64,000 nucleotides of DNA from NCBI GenBank assembly GCA_017535315.1, contig JAFXUD010000041.1, positions 1 to 64,000 of the forward strand, read 5' to 3'. This document shows positions 43,835-51,814 of the stretch, piece by piece. The position numbers and the translations under genes are program-made. This stretch comes from Victivallales bacterium. Its GTDB lineage: Bacteria > Verrucomicrobiota > Lentisphaeria > Oligosphaerales > Oligosphaeraceae. Each line of letters starts with the position of its first letter. The first letter of the stretch is position 1. The notes under the pieces are model-generated. The model did no database searches, had not been told where the DNA came from, and saw only the letters and a list, made by a program, of their open reading frames with translations.

Positions 43835-45069
43835 TTTCCCCCCTGCAAACTATTCCCCAGTTCGGCGATGATGATAGAAGAGGAGGTGCTGTTCACGCTG
43901 TGCTGTTTGTGCAGGATGAAGGCGAAAGTGTTCTTTCGGGTTGGATGGCATTTGATCATGCCGACGTAGCATTTGCATCCAGCGTACTGGCTATTACCGC
44001 GCACGTTGAAGTTGGTGAGTTGGCGTTTATCCCTGCCATCGGCGTTCATGATCCAGATTTCGGAGAGCATTTCGTTTTGCCACTGGTTGCCACCGATGCC
44101 CAGATAGGGGATGTCGTACGAGCCGCTGCAGCTCCAGAGGATCTTCTTGCCCGTGGCGGAGAAGGTGGCGTAGCGGTTCCAGGTTTCTGGTCTATTTGTC
44201 AGGAGGGTAGTTTTGTTGGTTTCCAGGGAGTAGGTTCCCAGGTCCATGTTGTACCACTCATTGATGTTTTTGCGGGTGCCCGCGAAAAGGAGTGTCTTTC
44301 CGTCAGGGGAGAAGCCGTAGCTTTCCGCGAAGGAGGTGTCGAGCTGATCGGAGGCGATTTGCCTGGCATTGTCAAGGCGTGGGACGTCGGATGCGAAGCT
44401 GAATTGGGCGAGCATCAGGGTGCGCTTGCCCATGATTCCCTTGTCGGAGCTGGTGTTTTCGCAGGCTGTCCAGAAAAGCTGTGTGCCATCGGGGGAGAAC
44501 TGCGGCATTACGGCGCCGCGGATGAGTTTCGCCGTGGAGACGTAGGTTGTCAGTGGCCAGTAGATGTTTGAACGTATCTCCGCCAGGCAGAGGTTGGTGC
44601 AGAAGCCATATCCAGGGAGGGAGCGCTTGAATTCGTTGATGCCGAGGTCCTGTCCGCTGAAGACATAGTATTTGCCGTTGGGGTGGAAGGCGGGGTTGGC
44701 GTTGTTGAGGCGCGTGTTGGTTTTATCGCGGGTATGGGTAAGGTATTTCACCTTGGGCGTCCCTTTGAGGGCGCTGCTCAGGTCTGCGATGGCGAAGTAT
44801 TGATTGATGCCCTGGTAGTCGATGAACAGCTTGGTGCCCGTGCTGTCCCAGGCAATGCTTTCGATGTTGCGTGGAAAGATTTTGGAGTTGCTTTTGACGG
44901 ATGCGTCGAAAATGGTTTGCATGTTGGCAATTGTCACACGGCTGTTTGGAATTGCCTCGATGTCGGAGTTGTTTTCGGCGGGTGCCGCGAAAAGCGAAAA
45001 GCAAAGCCCTGTCATCAGAAGAAATGAGGCTGCGTGGAGGGCAGGATTGGTTGTGAAGTGTTTTTTCAT
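43831..45069 (-). CDS. secreted TolB-like beta-propeller protein
   Basis: This 412-aa protein starts with a signal peptide (AASFLLMTGLCFSLFA), so it is exported. The rest reads as PD40/WD40-like blades with recurrent FSPDGKTLLFAGT-type strands: NPAFHPNGKYYVFSG, MPQFSPDGTQLFWT, YGFSPDGKTLLFAG and FSATGKKILWSCSG, plus IWIMNADGRDKRQLTNF. Such propellers bind protein or carbohydrate partners. No TolA/TolQ/TolR genes are nearby, so this is not TolB of the Tol-Pal system. Its stop codon is the first base triplet of a repeat array, and a different 9-mer array separates it from the ceramidase-like gene upstream. Confidence 0.75.
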   Translation of the reverse strand: MKKHFTTNPALHAASFLLMTGLCFSLFAAPAENNSDIEAIPNSRVTIANMQTIFDASVKSNSKIFPRNIESIAWDSTGTKLFIDYQGINQYFAIADLSSALKGTPKVKYLTHTRDKTNTRLNNANPAFHPNGKYYVFSGQDLGINEFKRSLPGYGFCTNLCLAEIRSNIYWPLTTYVSTAKLIRGAVMPQFSPDGTQLFWTACENTSSDKGIMGKRTLMLAQFSFASDVPRLDNARQIASDQLDTSFAESYGFSPDGKTLLFAGTRKNINEWYNMDLGTYSLETNKTTLLTNRPETWNRYATFSATGKKILWSCSGSYDIPYLGIGGNQWQNEMLSEIWIMNADGRDKRQLTNFNVRGNSQYAGCKCYVGMIKCHPTRKNTFAFILHKQHSVNSTSSSIIIAELGNSLQGGK

Positions 45070-45147
45070 CTATTTTCCTCCTTTTTGCATTGTCATTCTC
45101 TTCGACAGGTGAAATGAATCATTGTTTCAGGCTGTGGTGATTTTGGG

Positions 45148-45227
45148 GGGCTTCTGTCCCTCGCAGAAGCCCCCGTCCCTCCCAGAAGCCTCGTCCCTCC
45201 TGTCTCTCCCGTCCCTCTTGTCCCTTT
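45148..45227 (-). repeat. GGGACGGGA-type 9-mer array with terminal hairpin
   Basis: On the minus strand the sequence right after the stop codon of the ceramidase-like gene reads AAGGGACAAGAGGGACGG, GAGACAGGAGGGACGAGG and so on. It is the same type and orientation as the arrays after the genes ending at 28425 and 34844. It ends in a perfect 9-bp hairpin GGGCTTCTG/CAGAAGCCC (45148-45172). Confidence 0.88.
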
Positions 45228-46541
45228 TTACAGCTTCCTCAAGTTTCTGAAGTTGGCGTCGGCGATCATCTGTCCCAGGGCGGGCGTGGAGCGGACGCTG
45301 ACCACGGGTGTCGCCTCGTAGCCGCCGCGCATGAAGGCCTCGTAGGTCGGGATGTAGCCGACGGCGTCGTCGCACAGTTCCGCGATGAAGGTGTACTTGA
45401 AGGGGGACCATTTCTTGATTTCCAGGCCCCATTCCACGAAGTATTCGCCTGGTGCGCCGCAGAAGACGGCATCGCCGATGCGCATGGTCTGGACTTCGCG
45501 CTTGATGCTGCCCTCGTCGGAGTAGTTCTCGGAGCGCTTGATGAGCGCCTGCTCAAAGGCGTTTGGTTCCTTCTTGGACTTTGCGGAGGCGAGCCTCATC
45601 TGATAGACGGGATCGCTCTTCGGGAACATGGGAACATCCAGGATTTCGCTGACGGTATCGACCTTGATGGACTTCGATGGGCGAGCCTTCTCGATGATGG
45701 TCATCGCCTTGCCTGCGAACGCGCGGCCCAGTTGCTCCGATTTCCAGACGCCTTTCCTGGGGTAGGGGTCGTCCTCCAGGTAGGGGACGTGGTTGATGTT
45801 GCCGCACGCACCCTGCACATAGAGGCAGATGAGGGCGTCGCCGTAGATGGCGCGCAGCGTCTTCTGCATGACCGCTGGGAAGTCGGCGGAAATCTTGTTG
45901 CCGCCCGTGACGTCGATGTGGACGCTGTAGTTGCAGATGACCAGGAAGGGCTTGCCTTCCAGGGTTTCCTTGAACACCAGGGCGCCGAAGGTACTGTCGG
46001 TCGGGCCCGCGAAGCCTTCTGCGGTTACTCCCTCGCTGGAGGAGGGGCCGAATTGCTCGGTGGAGTTGCTCATGCGGAAACGGCGGTTGTAGGCCAGTCC
46101 CTGCTCATGCTCGGTGCCGATGCATAGATAGGCGGGACGCTGGGTTTTCGCGGCCTTGATGGCGGCATCGGCGATGCGCTGCGGCAGGCCCGCCAGATAC
46201 TCCTCGTTGGCCTCCGTCACGCCCTTTGTCGGGACGCGGATCTCGGGACCTGTGTGCGTATGGGTGGAGCAGATCATCACGCGCTCGGGCTTGATGCCCG
46301 TGGCTTCGCTGATGATGGCGCGTGCCTTGTTGCAGACGGCCGCCGTCATGGTGATGAGGTCACAGGTGATGAGGACGCAGCGCGCATCCCCTTCGCCCAG
46401 CACGACCGCCTTGGCCATCAGATTGGAGATGATGCCGTCCGAAACGCGCCTGTTGAAGTAGCCTGCCAATTGCGTGCCGATGGGCGGCGTGATGTCGTTT
46501 TCTGCTGTACCCGTGAGAATTGTCTTGATTTCCTCTGCCAT
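45228..46541 (-). CDS. neutral/alkaline ceramidase-like hydrolase, paralogue A
   Basis: This 437-aa protein matches the N-terminal catalytic domain of the neutral ceramidase family (PF04734 type). It has GTAENDITPPIGTQLAGYF at the start, the zinc motif CSTHTHTGPE, a second His in NYSVHIDVTGG, the serine-containing ISADFPAVM and GACGNINHV. Bacterial short members without the C-terminal domain are mostly uncharacterised and may hydrolyse other amides or esters. No signal peptide is visible, unlike secreted ceramidases. AAGGAG precedes the start. A paralogue is encoded at 49172-50494 in the same direction, with a DapA-like and a MATE gene between them. Confidence 0.8.
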   Translation of the reverse strand: MAEEIKTILTGTAENDITPPIGTQLAGYFNRRVSDGIISNLMAKAVVLGEGDARCVLITCDLITMTAAVCNKARAIISEATGIKPERVMICSTHTHTGPEIRVPTKGVTEANEEYLAGLPQRIADAAIKAAKTQRPAYLCIGTEHEQGLAYNRRFRMSNSTEQFGPSSSEGVTAEGFAGPTDSTFGALVFKETLEGKPFLVICNYSVHIDVTGGNKISADFPAVMQKTLRAIYGDALICLYVQGACGNINHVPYLEDDPYPRKGVWKSEQLGRAFAGKAMTIIEKARPSKSIKVDTVSEILDVPMFPKSDPVYQMRLASAKSKKEPNAFEQALIKRSENYSDEGSIKREVQTMRIGDAVFCGAPGEYFVEWGLEIKKWSPFKYTFIAELCDDAVGYIPTYEAFMRGGYEATPVVSVRSTPALGQMIADANFRNLRKL

Positions 46542-46564
46542 GTGATTGCTCCTTTGTGGTTTAT

Positions 46565-46660
46565 CGCTTCAAGCGTTTCAATCGTTTCAGTGCTTAAGTT
46601 GCTTCAATCACTTCTATCCATTTCTCTCGTCCCTCCAGTCGCTCCCGTCCCTCCAGTCCC
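46565..46660 (-). repeat. 9-mer array switching from GTTTCAATC-type to GTCCCTCCA-type
   Basis: From about 46565 to 46620 the units are GTTTCAATC-like (GTTTCAGTG, CTTCAATCA). From about 46628 they become GTCCCTCCA, GTCGCTCCC and GTCCCTCCA without losing the 9-bp phase. On the minus strand the second part begins at the TAA stop of the DapA-like gene (TAAGGGACTGGAGGGACG). Two unit families share one phase. Confidence 0.8.
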
Positions 46661-47731
46661 TTAGCTTAGCCATTCTTCCTTGTGTGCTGCGACGAAGGCG
46701 TCGTCGTTAAGGTGCGGGTAGGCGGCGTGGACGCGCGCGATCTCCTCTGCTTGTCCAGGGGACATGGTTTCGTTGGGGTCGAGGCACCAGATGCCAGGCA
46801 GCAGTCCCTGCTGGTGGAGGATGTGGTGGAGGCCTGCGATGCATCCCTTGAAGGCGTTGGCTGTGTCGAAGAAAGCGGCGTTGCAGTCGGTGACCTCCAT
46901 CGCCTTCTGCATGAGGGCGACGGGGATGGGCTGCCCAGAGTCCGCGATGGTGCGGCATTCGTTGAAAAGCTCCACGGCCTTTTTGACCCAGACGCTCCAG
47001 TGCCCCAGCAGTCCGCCGCGTATGCGCATGGTTTTCAGCCCCTTGGCGGTTGCGATCCTGTACGGGGTGATGAGGTCGAGGACGATGTTGTCGTCGTTGC
47101 CTGTATAGAGGGTGATGTCGTCGCGCCCCGTTTCTGCCACGGCGCGGACCACATCGAAGGTCATATAGCGGTTGAAGGGCGCCATCTTGATGGCGGCGAC
47201 GTTCTCAATTTCCGCGAAGCCGCGCCAGAATTCGTAGGGCAGGGGCCTGCCGCCCACGGCGGGCTGGAGGTAGAAGCCGATGAGCGGCATCACTTCGGCG
47301 ACCTTGCGGCAGTGCTCGATCATTTCAGGTATGGTGGCCTCCTTCATGGCGGCGAGGCTGAGCAGGCAGGCATGGTAGCCAGCTTCTTCCGCAAACTGCG
47401 CCTCGGCGACAGCCTGTTCGGTCTTTCCACAGACACCGCACACCTTCACGTTGGGCTTGCCTGTCGCCGCCGCCACCTCGTCCATCGTCTCGGCGACGAG
47501 TTTCAGGACGGGTTTGAAGAGCCCGATCTTGGGATCGCGAATCTGGAACTGGGTGGTATGCACGCCCGCCGCGACGCCACCCGTGCCCGCCGCCAGGTAG
47601 TATTTGACCAGAGCGCGCTGGTGCTTTTCGGAGAGTTTGCGCTCGCTGTTCAACGCCAGCGGCATGGCGGGGATGACGGTGCCGCCGAAAAGTAGCTCTG
47701 CCACGGCTTTTGGAAGATTCTTCTTGTTCAT
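46661..47731 (-). CDS. DapA-family (Schiff-base aldolase/lyase) protein
   Basis: This 356-aa protein belongs to the dihydrodipicolinate synthase/N-acetylneuraminate lyase family. It has a TIM barrel with the catalytic Tyr in GFYLQPAVGG and the Schiff-base Lys in VAAIKMAPFNRY. It is longer than typical DapA (about 290 aa), with extra C-terminal residues. A biosynthetic DapA is unlikely because no lysine-pathway gene is nearby. An aldolase for a sugar acid or other amide-derived product is more plausible in this cluster. AAGGATC precedes the start codon. The stop codon leads straight into a 9-mer array. Confidence 0.82.
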   Translation of the reverse strand: MNKKNLPKAVAELLFGGTVIPAMPLALNSERKLSEKHQRALVKYYLAAGTGGVAAGVHTTQFQIRDPKIGLFKPVLKLVAETMDEVAAATGKPNVKVCGVCGKTEQAVAEAQFAEEAGYHACLLSLAAMKEATIPEMIEHCRKVAEVMPLIGFYLQPAVGGRPLPYEFWRGFAEIENVAAIKMAPFNRYMTFDVVRAVAETGRDDITLYTGNDDNIVLDLITPYRIATAKGLKTMRIRGGLLGHWSVWVKKAVELFNECRTIADSGQPIPVALMQKAMEVTDCNAAFFDTANAFKGCIAGLHHILHQQGLLPGIWCLDPNETMSPGQAEEIARVHAAYPHLNDDAFVAAHKEEWLS

Positions 47732-47763
47732 GATTGGTGATCCTTCAAGTGTCTATGGTTATT

Positions 47764-49146
47764 TCAGTGGGATGTTTTTTTGGCTTCCAGCCTGTCCAGC
47801 TTCTTCATCTCATGCAGGTACATGATGAAGGCGAGCAAGCCGCCAAGGGTGTCGGAGACAGGGCCGCTCCACCAGATGCCGTTGAAGCCGATGAGGCGTG
47901 GCATGACAATCAGCACGGGCAGCAGGAAGATAACCTGGCGCGTCAGGCTGAAGAAGAGGGAGAGCCTCGCATTGCCGATGGACTGGAAGTAGTTGGAGGT
48001 GATCATGCCGACCGCGATGAAGGTGAAGCCCAATGAGGCGGCGCGCATCACGTAGCTCGCGATGCGGATGAGCTCCTCGTCTTTGGTGAAGCAGGCGGCG
48101 AAGAGGGGGGCCAGGCAGAGGAGCAGCAGGGCGCTGGCCAGGTTGAGTCCCGTGCCCAGTCCCAGCGCCAGTTTGTATGCCTTTTTGACGCGTTTGTAGA
48201 TTGCCGCGCCGAAGTTGTAGCCGACGATCGGCTGCATCCCCTGCATGACGCCGAAGGTGGGCATCAGAAGGCACATCATCACCGTGTTGGTGATGCCGAA
48301 CGCCGCGATGCCGTAGGTCGCCTGCTGGGAGCTCTCCGCAAAGTGCTTGCAACTGTGGTTGTAGAGGATGACCACCGCGCTGTGGACGAACTGCATCAGG
48401 CACGGCGCCATCCCGATGGAGATGACGCGCCAGAACAGCTTCGGGTAGATGCGGATGTACTTGAAACGCAGTTTCAGCACCCCCTGTTTGAGCCCGAAGT
48501 GCAGCAGCACCCACGAGGAACTGCACAGCATGGCGATCACGGTCGCGTAGGCTGCTCCCGCGATTCCCATCTTGAAGCCGAAGATGAAAATCGGGTCCAG
48601 GATGATGTTCAGGACGGCGCCAAGCGCGATGATGTACATGCACTTGTTCGCGTTTCCCTCGGAGCGGATGATGTTGCTCATACCGAAGCTGATGTGCTGA
48701 AATACATTTCCCCACAGGATGATGGAGAGGTATTCGTGCGCGTAGGGTATCGCCTCGGGGGTGCCGCCGAAGAGGATGAGTATCTTGTCCAGGAAGACGA
48801 GGAAGAGGGTTTGGAAGGTGATGACGAAGAGCAGGAACATCGCGACAGCCTGCCCGACCACCTTTTCCGCGTCATCCACATCCTTCTTCCCTAGCAGGAG
48901 CGAGACGATGGCGGAGGAGCCCTGGCCGACCATCATCCCGAACGCCATCAGGATGATCATGATGGGGAAGGTCAGAGAGAGCCCCGCCTGCGCGTTCGCG
49001 CCCACTCCGCGTCCGATGTACAACCTGTCAACGATGTTGTACAGGCAGTTGATGAAGGTGGAGATGACGGCGGGCGTCGCAAAACGCAGCAGCAGTTTCG
49101 GAATCGGGTCGCGCCCGATGAAATCGGATGAGTGTACGGAGGCCAT
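47764..49146 (-). CDS. MATE-family efflux transporter
   Basis: This 460-aa protein has twelve predicted membrane helices in two similar halves, with family hallmarks such as FATPAVISTFINCLYNIVDR near the N-terminus and VGQGSSAIVSLLLGKKD following. MATE proteins export cationic drugs or metabolites using Na+ or H+. Its stop is 32 bp before the DapA-like gene start and it begins 25 bp after the stop of ceramidase-like paralogue B. It therefore looks embedded in one transcription unit and may export a product or competitor compound of that pathway. That link is an inference. Confidence 0.9.
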   Translation of the reverse strand: MASVHSSDFIGRDPIPKLLLRFATPAVISTFINCLYNIVDRLYIGRGVGANAQAGLSLTFPIMIILMAFGMMVGQGSSAIVSLLLGKKDVDDAEKVVGQAVAMFLLFVITFQTLFLVFLDKILILFGGTPEAIPYAHEYLSIILWGNVFQHISFGMSNIIRSEGNANKCMYIIALGAVLNIILDPIFIFGFKMGIAGAAYATVIAMLCSSSWVLLHFGLKQGVLKLRFKYIRIYPKLFWRVISIGMAPCLMQFVHSAVVILYNHSCKHFAESSQQATYGIAAFGITNTVMMCLLMPTFGVMQGMQPIVGYNFGAAIYKRVKKAYKLALGLGTGLNLASALLLLCLAPLFAACFTKDEELIRIASYVMRAASLGFTFIAVGMITSNYFQSIGNARLSLFFSLTRQVIFLLPVLIVMPRLIGFNGIWWSGPVSDTLGGLLAFIMYLHEMKKLDRLEAKKTSH

Positions 49147-49171
49147 TAGGATCTAGTTCGTGCGTGAAAGG

Positions 49172-50494
49172 TCAGATCATCTCCCAGAGAGAGGCGACAG
49201 CGGCATCCGCCCAGGCCTGGCCCGTTCCCTTGGGGGCGCGGACATGGCGGCAGAGGCGCGTCTCGTAGCTGCCCTCGTCCAGCGCCTGGTCGGTGGCGGT
49301 GTAGCCGTTGTAGCCGTTGGCGAGGCCGACGGTCATCGTGTGCGGGAAGGGGGAGCGCGCCTTGATGTCCAGCCCGAACTCCACGAACACCTCGCCGTTG
49401 AGGGCGGCGATGGCGGTGTTGCCGATGTGCATCGTCTGCACGAGGATGTCGTATTCCTGCGGCAAATCCTGCATCAGGACGAACTCCCGCGCGTAGATCC
49501 ATTCGTTGAAATTGGACTGGTCGCAGGAGAAGTAGAGCTTCTTCGCCTTTCCCAACTCCTCTGGTGTAGTGGTGCGGGCCTTGAAGGGAACCCAGCTGTT
49601 GCGCCCCTCAACCTTGCCTTCAGATGCAAACTCCTTCTCATTGATGCTGCTCCAGACGCGCCAGGTCTCGGCCGCCACGATGTTGGCGATGCGTTGCTGT
49701 TTGTAGTATGGCCCCATTTCGGCTGGCTCGACGCGTACCTCGGGGGTGTTCCAATCGACGTTGTTGATGTTGCCCTGGCAACCGTTGGCGAGGATGACCA
49801 TGAAGTTTTCACCTGCGATGCGCTGAAGGGCCTTGGAGTAGTCTTCGAAATAGTCCGCCGAGATGGAGCAGCCCATGGCGTTTCCGATGTAGTGAAGCGA
49901 GAGATTGGCATAGACCGCGATGGGCTGCCTCGTTCCCTTCTCGCGGATGATGAGCAGCCCGAGCTGCGGGTCGGTTGGGCCTGCGGGGCAGATGACGTCT
50001 GGCGAGTTCTTGGGTGGGTTCATGCGGAAAGAGCCGTCCTTCATGCGTCCGCGGCGGTTATGGCACTCCGCCGTGCAGTCGCCGCAGGTGTAGGCGATTT
50101 CAGCGGCTCGCATGTTGGCGATGGAGGCTCGCGCCGCCTCCAGTATCTTTTCTGGCAGGGCGTTGATGTAGGTGATCTGCGGAGGTGTCCCCAAAAGACC
50201 CGAAATCGACGGGCCTGTGTGTGTATGCACGGCTGAGATGATGATGTTCTGCACGGGGATGCCCGTGTTCTTGCAGATGAGTTCCTTCGCCTTTACACAG
50301 ACGTAATCTGGCACGCCCAGCAGATGCAGGCAGATGAGAAGAACGGTGTTTTCTCCGTCTGAAATAGCTATGGATTTGGCATAGAGGTGATCGTGTATGG
50401 CGGTGGCGATGCGGTCGCTGAAATAGCCCGTGACATGGCATCCCACGTTCGGCGTGATGTCCGACATACCTGTGCCTGCTCTGTATCTGCCCAT
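49172..50494 (-). CDS. neutral/alkaline ceramidase-like hydrolase, paralogue B
   Basis: This 440-aa protein is a paralogue of the one at 45228. The equivalent motifs are GTGMSDITPNVGCHVTGYF, the zinc motif ISAVHTHTGPS, NLSLHYIGNAMG, SISADYFED and NGCQGNINNV. The frame is open to 50632, but ATG 50494 has AAGGAG at good spacing and homology begins there. No signal peptide is seen. Divergence from paralogue A is considerable, which suggests separate substrates rather than a recent duplication. It is the first gene of the minus-strand run, behind a 9-mer hairpin array and the IS-like element. Confidence 0.8.
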   Translation of the reverse strand: MGRYRAGTGMSDITPNVGCHVTGYFSDRIATAIHDHLYAKSIAISDGENTVLLICLHLLGVPDYVCVKAKELICKNTGIPVQNIIISAVHTHTGPSISGLLGTPPQITYINALPEKILEAARASIANMRAAEIAYTCGDCTAECHNRRGRMKDGSFRMNPPKNSPDVICPAGPTDPQLGLLIIREKGTRQPIAVYANLSLHYIGNAMGCSISADYFEDYSKALQRIAGENFMVILANGCQGNINNVDWNTPEVRVEPAEMGPYYKQQRIANIVAAETWRVWSSINEKEFASEGKVEGRNSWVPFKARTTTPEELGKAKKLYFSCDQSNFNEWIYAREFVLMQDLPQEYDILVQTMHIGNTAIAALNGEVFVEFGLDIKARSPFPHTMTVGLANGYNGYTATDQALDEGSYETRLCRHVRAPKGTGQAWADAAVASLWEMI

Positions 50495-50582
50495 GGTCTT
50501 CTCCTTTTTTGAGGTGTGAGTGTTTTTTCTTTTACCAATTATAATATAAGGTGCGAAAGCTGGATTGCAAGTGTGCGGGGGC

Positions 50583-50686
50583 CTTGAAGGGACGGGAACG
50601 ACGAGGAGAGACGGGAGCGACGATGAGGGCACGGGAGGGAAAACCAGTTTTTCAAGTCCCTCCCGTCCCTCAAGTCCCTTGAAAGT
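50583..50686. repeat. GGGACGGGA-type 9-mer hairpin array
   Basis: AAGGGACGGGAACGACGAGG and further 9-mers (AGAGACGGG, AGCGACGAT) on the left are followed, after AAAACCAGTTTTT, by the complementary block CAAGTCCCTCCCGTCCC and CAAGTCCCTTG. The two blocks can pair. It lies between ceramidase-like paralogue B (about 90 bp upstream of its start) and the left inverted repeat of the IS-like element. Confidence 0.85.
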
Positions 50687-50690
50687 TTTT

Positions 50691-51282
50691 TAATGCCTAT
50701 TTGTAAAACAACAAAAAAAAGCTATATTACCCCCTATGCTGAATACCATCTTAAGACCAAGGAATCCACGACATGCCAAGTAAAAAGTATGAGATCAAGC
50801 TGTCGCAGCAGGCCCGCGAAGAGCTGATGCGAATATCGTCTGCAGGCAGAAACACGCCGCAGGCCATCAAAAACGCGCTAGTGCTTCTGGGGGTTGACCG
50901 CGGACGCGCCGCAGGTCGCCGCCATACGGATGAAAGCATTGCCGACATCCTCGACATTGATCGAAGCCGTATATATAGGGTAAAGCGCGACTACCTGCGA
51001 GGTTCCATCGACACGGCGCTAAATGGCGAGATATCAAGGCGAGGGCATCGGCGCCGTTCGCTCGACGCAAGCCAGGTGAAGACGCTTCTGGCCATGTATG
51101 ACGAGACTCCCGCTGGTGGTGCCTCGCGCTGGAGCGCCATGGCCCTGGCCACCGAACTGGCCAGACGCGGGGTCGTGCGGTCGGTTTCCCGCTCCACGGT
51201 GTCGAAGACGCTTCGCGAGAATGGTGTCTGGCTGAATAAAACCTACTCGAAAAGATGATTGTTGTTTTACAAATAAGCAATA
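50691..51282 (+). mobile_element. IS630/Tc1-type miniature element with intact terminal inverted repeats
   Basis: The 24-bp ends (50691-50714 and 51259-51282) are inverted copies with 22 of 24 matches, sharing TATTTGTAAAACAACA. Each end is bordered by a TA dinucleotide, the target duplicated by IS630/Tc1-mariner elements. The only gene inside is the helix-turn-helix ORF 50773-51258; there is no room for the DDE catalytic half. It is therefore a non-autonomous derivative, about 592 bp long. Confidence 0.8.
50773..51258 (+). CDS. IS630-type transposase, DNA-binding N-terminal half only
   Basis: This 161-aa protein resembles the N-terminal part of IS630 transposases. It starts KYEIKLSQQAREELMRI, as many IS630 ORFs do, then has a helix-turn-helix segment (ESIADILDIDRSRIYRVKRD, about 53-72) and a second winged-helix/HTH segment near 105-155 (SVSRSTVSKTLRENGVWL). 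The DDE domain that normally follows is missing. The stop codon lies just before the right inverted repeat, so the ORF ends inside the element. It could bind the element ends without cutting, act as a repressor, or be mobilised by a full copy elsewhere. Confidence 0.8.
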   Translation: MPSKKYEIKLSQQAREELMRISSAGRNTPQAIKNALVLLGVDRGRAAGRRHTDESIADILDIDRSRIYRVKRDYLRGSIDTALNGEISRRGHRRRSLDASQVKTLLAMYDETPAGGASRWSAMALATELARRGVVRSVSRSTVSKTLRENGVWLNKTYSKR

Positions 51283-51702
51283 TGAGAAAAAGAGCTTCTC
51301 TCAGGGTTTGGATGCAAAAACTTTTCGGAGATTCATTTTTGAGATCATGTCTTGTCTCCCAGGCCATGATGGTCTGGCTCTGTCTTGCCAGGAAGGTATC
51401 CAAGACAATGATGGCATGGCTGTTCCCTATGGGAGATGAAGAGATTGCTTTCTCGAGAACGATGGTGTGGTCAGACCGATCTGGGGTGTCATCGAAAGCA
51501 CCTTTTAAAGACGTTTCTACCCCTAGTGTCTTCAAGATATCAAAAGACACTAGAGCCGTCATTGGAACAACTTCAGACGAAAAAAAAGTCACAAAAATCG
51601 AATTATTTTTGACTTTTTCTTTCGTATTTTTGAGAATATGCATTATGTTTACCTATTGTACCATTAAAATCGCGGGAAAATGCGCGAATTTTTGTTTAAA
51701 AA
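51283..51702. other. AT-rich spacer between the IS-like element and the giant gene
   Basis: No gene is recognised. Open frames exist on both strands (for example 51255-51767 + and part of 50867-51643 -), but neither shows a known family. A 10-bp dyad CTAGTGTCTT (51523-51532)/AAGACACTAG (51544-51553) with an 11-base loop is present, without a T-tract. Base composition becomes strongly AT-rich after about 51580, typical of a promoter region. Confidence 0.5.
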
Positions 51703-51770
51703 TTGGCATGAATCCTGCAATAAATAATTCGGGAAATTGCGCGATGCATTTTCCGAAACTGGCATGAAAA
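51670..51770. repeat. degenerate direct repeat over the giant-gene promoter
   Basis: Two related segments (51670-51713 and 51728-51770) each contain a CGGGAAA-type start, TGCGCGA, and end in TGGCATGAA. The first TGGCATG is part of the candidate sigma-54 site. The second lacks a matching GC box. The duplication may mark tandem regulator sites; that is an inference. Confidence 0.5.
51703..51718 (+). promoter_or_regulatory. candidate sigma-54 (-24/-12) promoter of the giant gene
   Basis: TTGGCATGAATCCTGC has the invariant GG and GC spaced by exactly 10 bases and matches the consensus TTGGCACGNNNNTTGC at all fixed positions but two. It lies about 100 bp upstream of the giant gene start in an AT-rich spacer. 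An activator gene is not seen in the window. Confidence 0.55.
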
Positions 51771-51814
51771 AATCAAATTAAAATAAAAAAACAACAACGA
51801 AAAGTGAGATGAAC

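Noticed and set aside
43831-45069. TolB of a Tol-Pal system
   Set aside because: The propeller motif fits, but no tolQ, tolR, tolA or pal gene is nearby and the N-terminal TolB domain is not evident.
46682-47695. 337-codon open frame on the + strand
   Set aside because: It is antisense to the DapA-family gene, which has a catalytic Lys and Tyr and a good start site.
49160-50236. 358-codon open frame on the + strand
   Set aside because: It is antisense to ceramidase-like paralogue B; only the minus-strand frame shows family motifs.
51255-51767. 170-codon + strand ORF, possibly the missing catalytic half of the IS630 transposase
   Set aside because: It shows no DDE-type motifs and lies beyond the right inverted repeat of the element.
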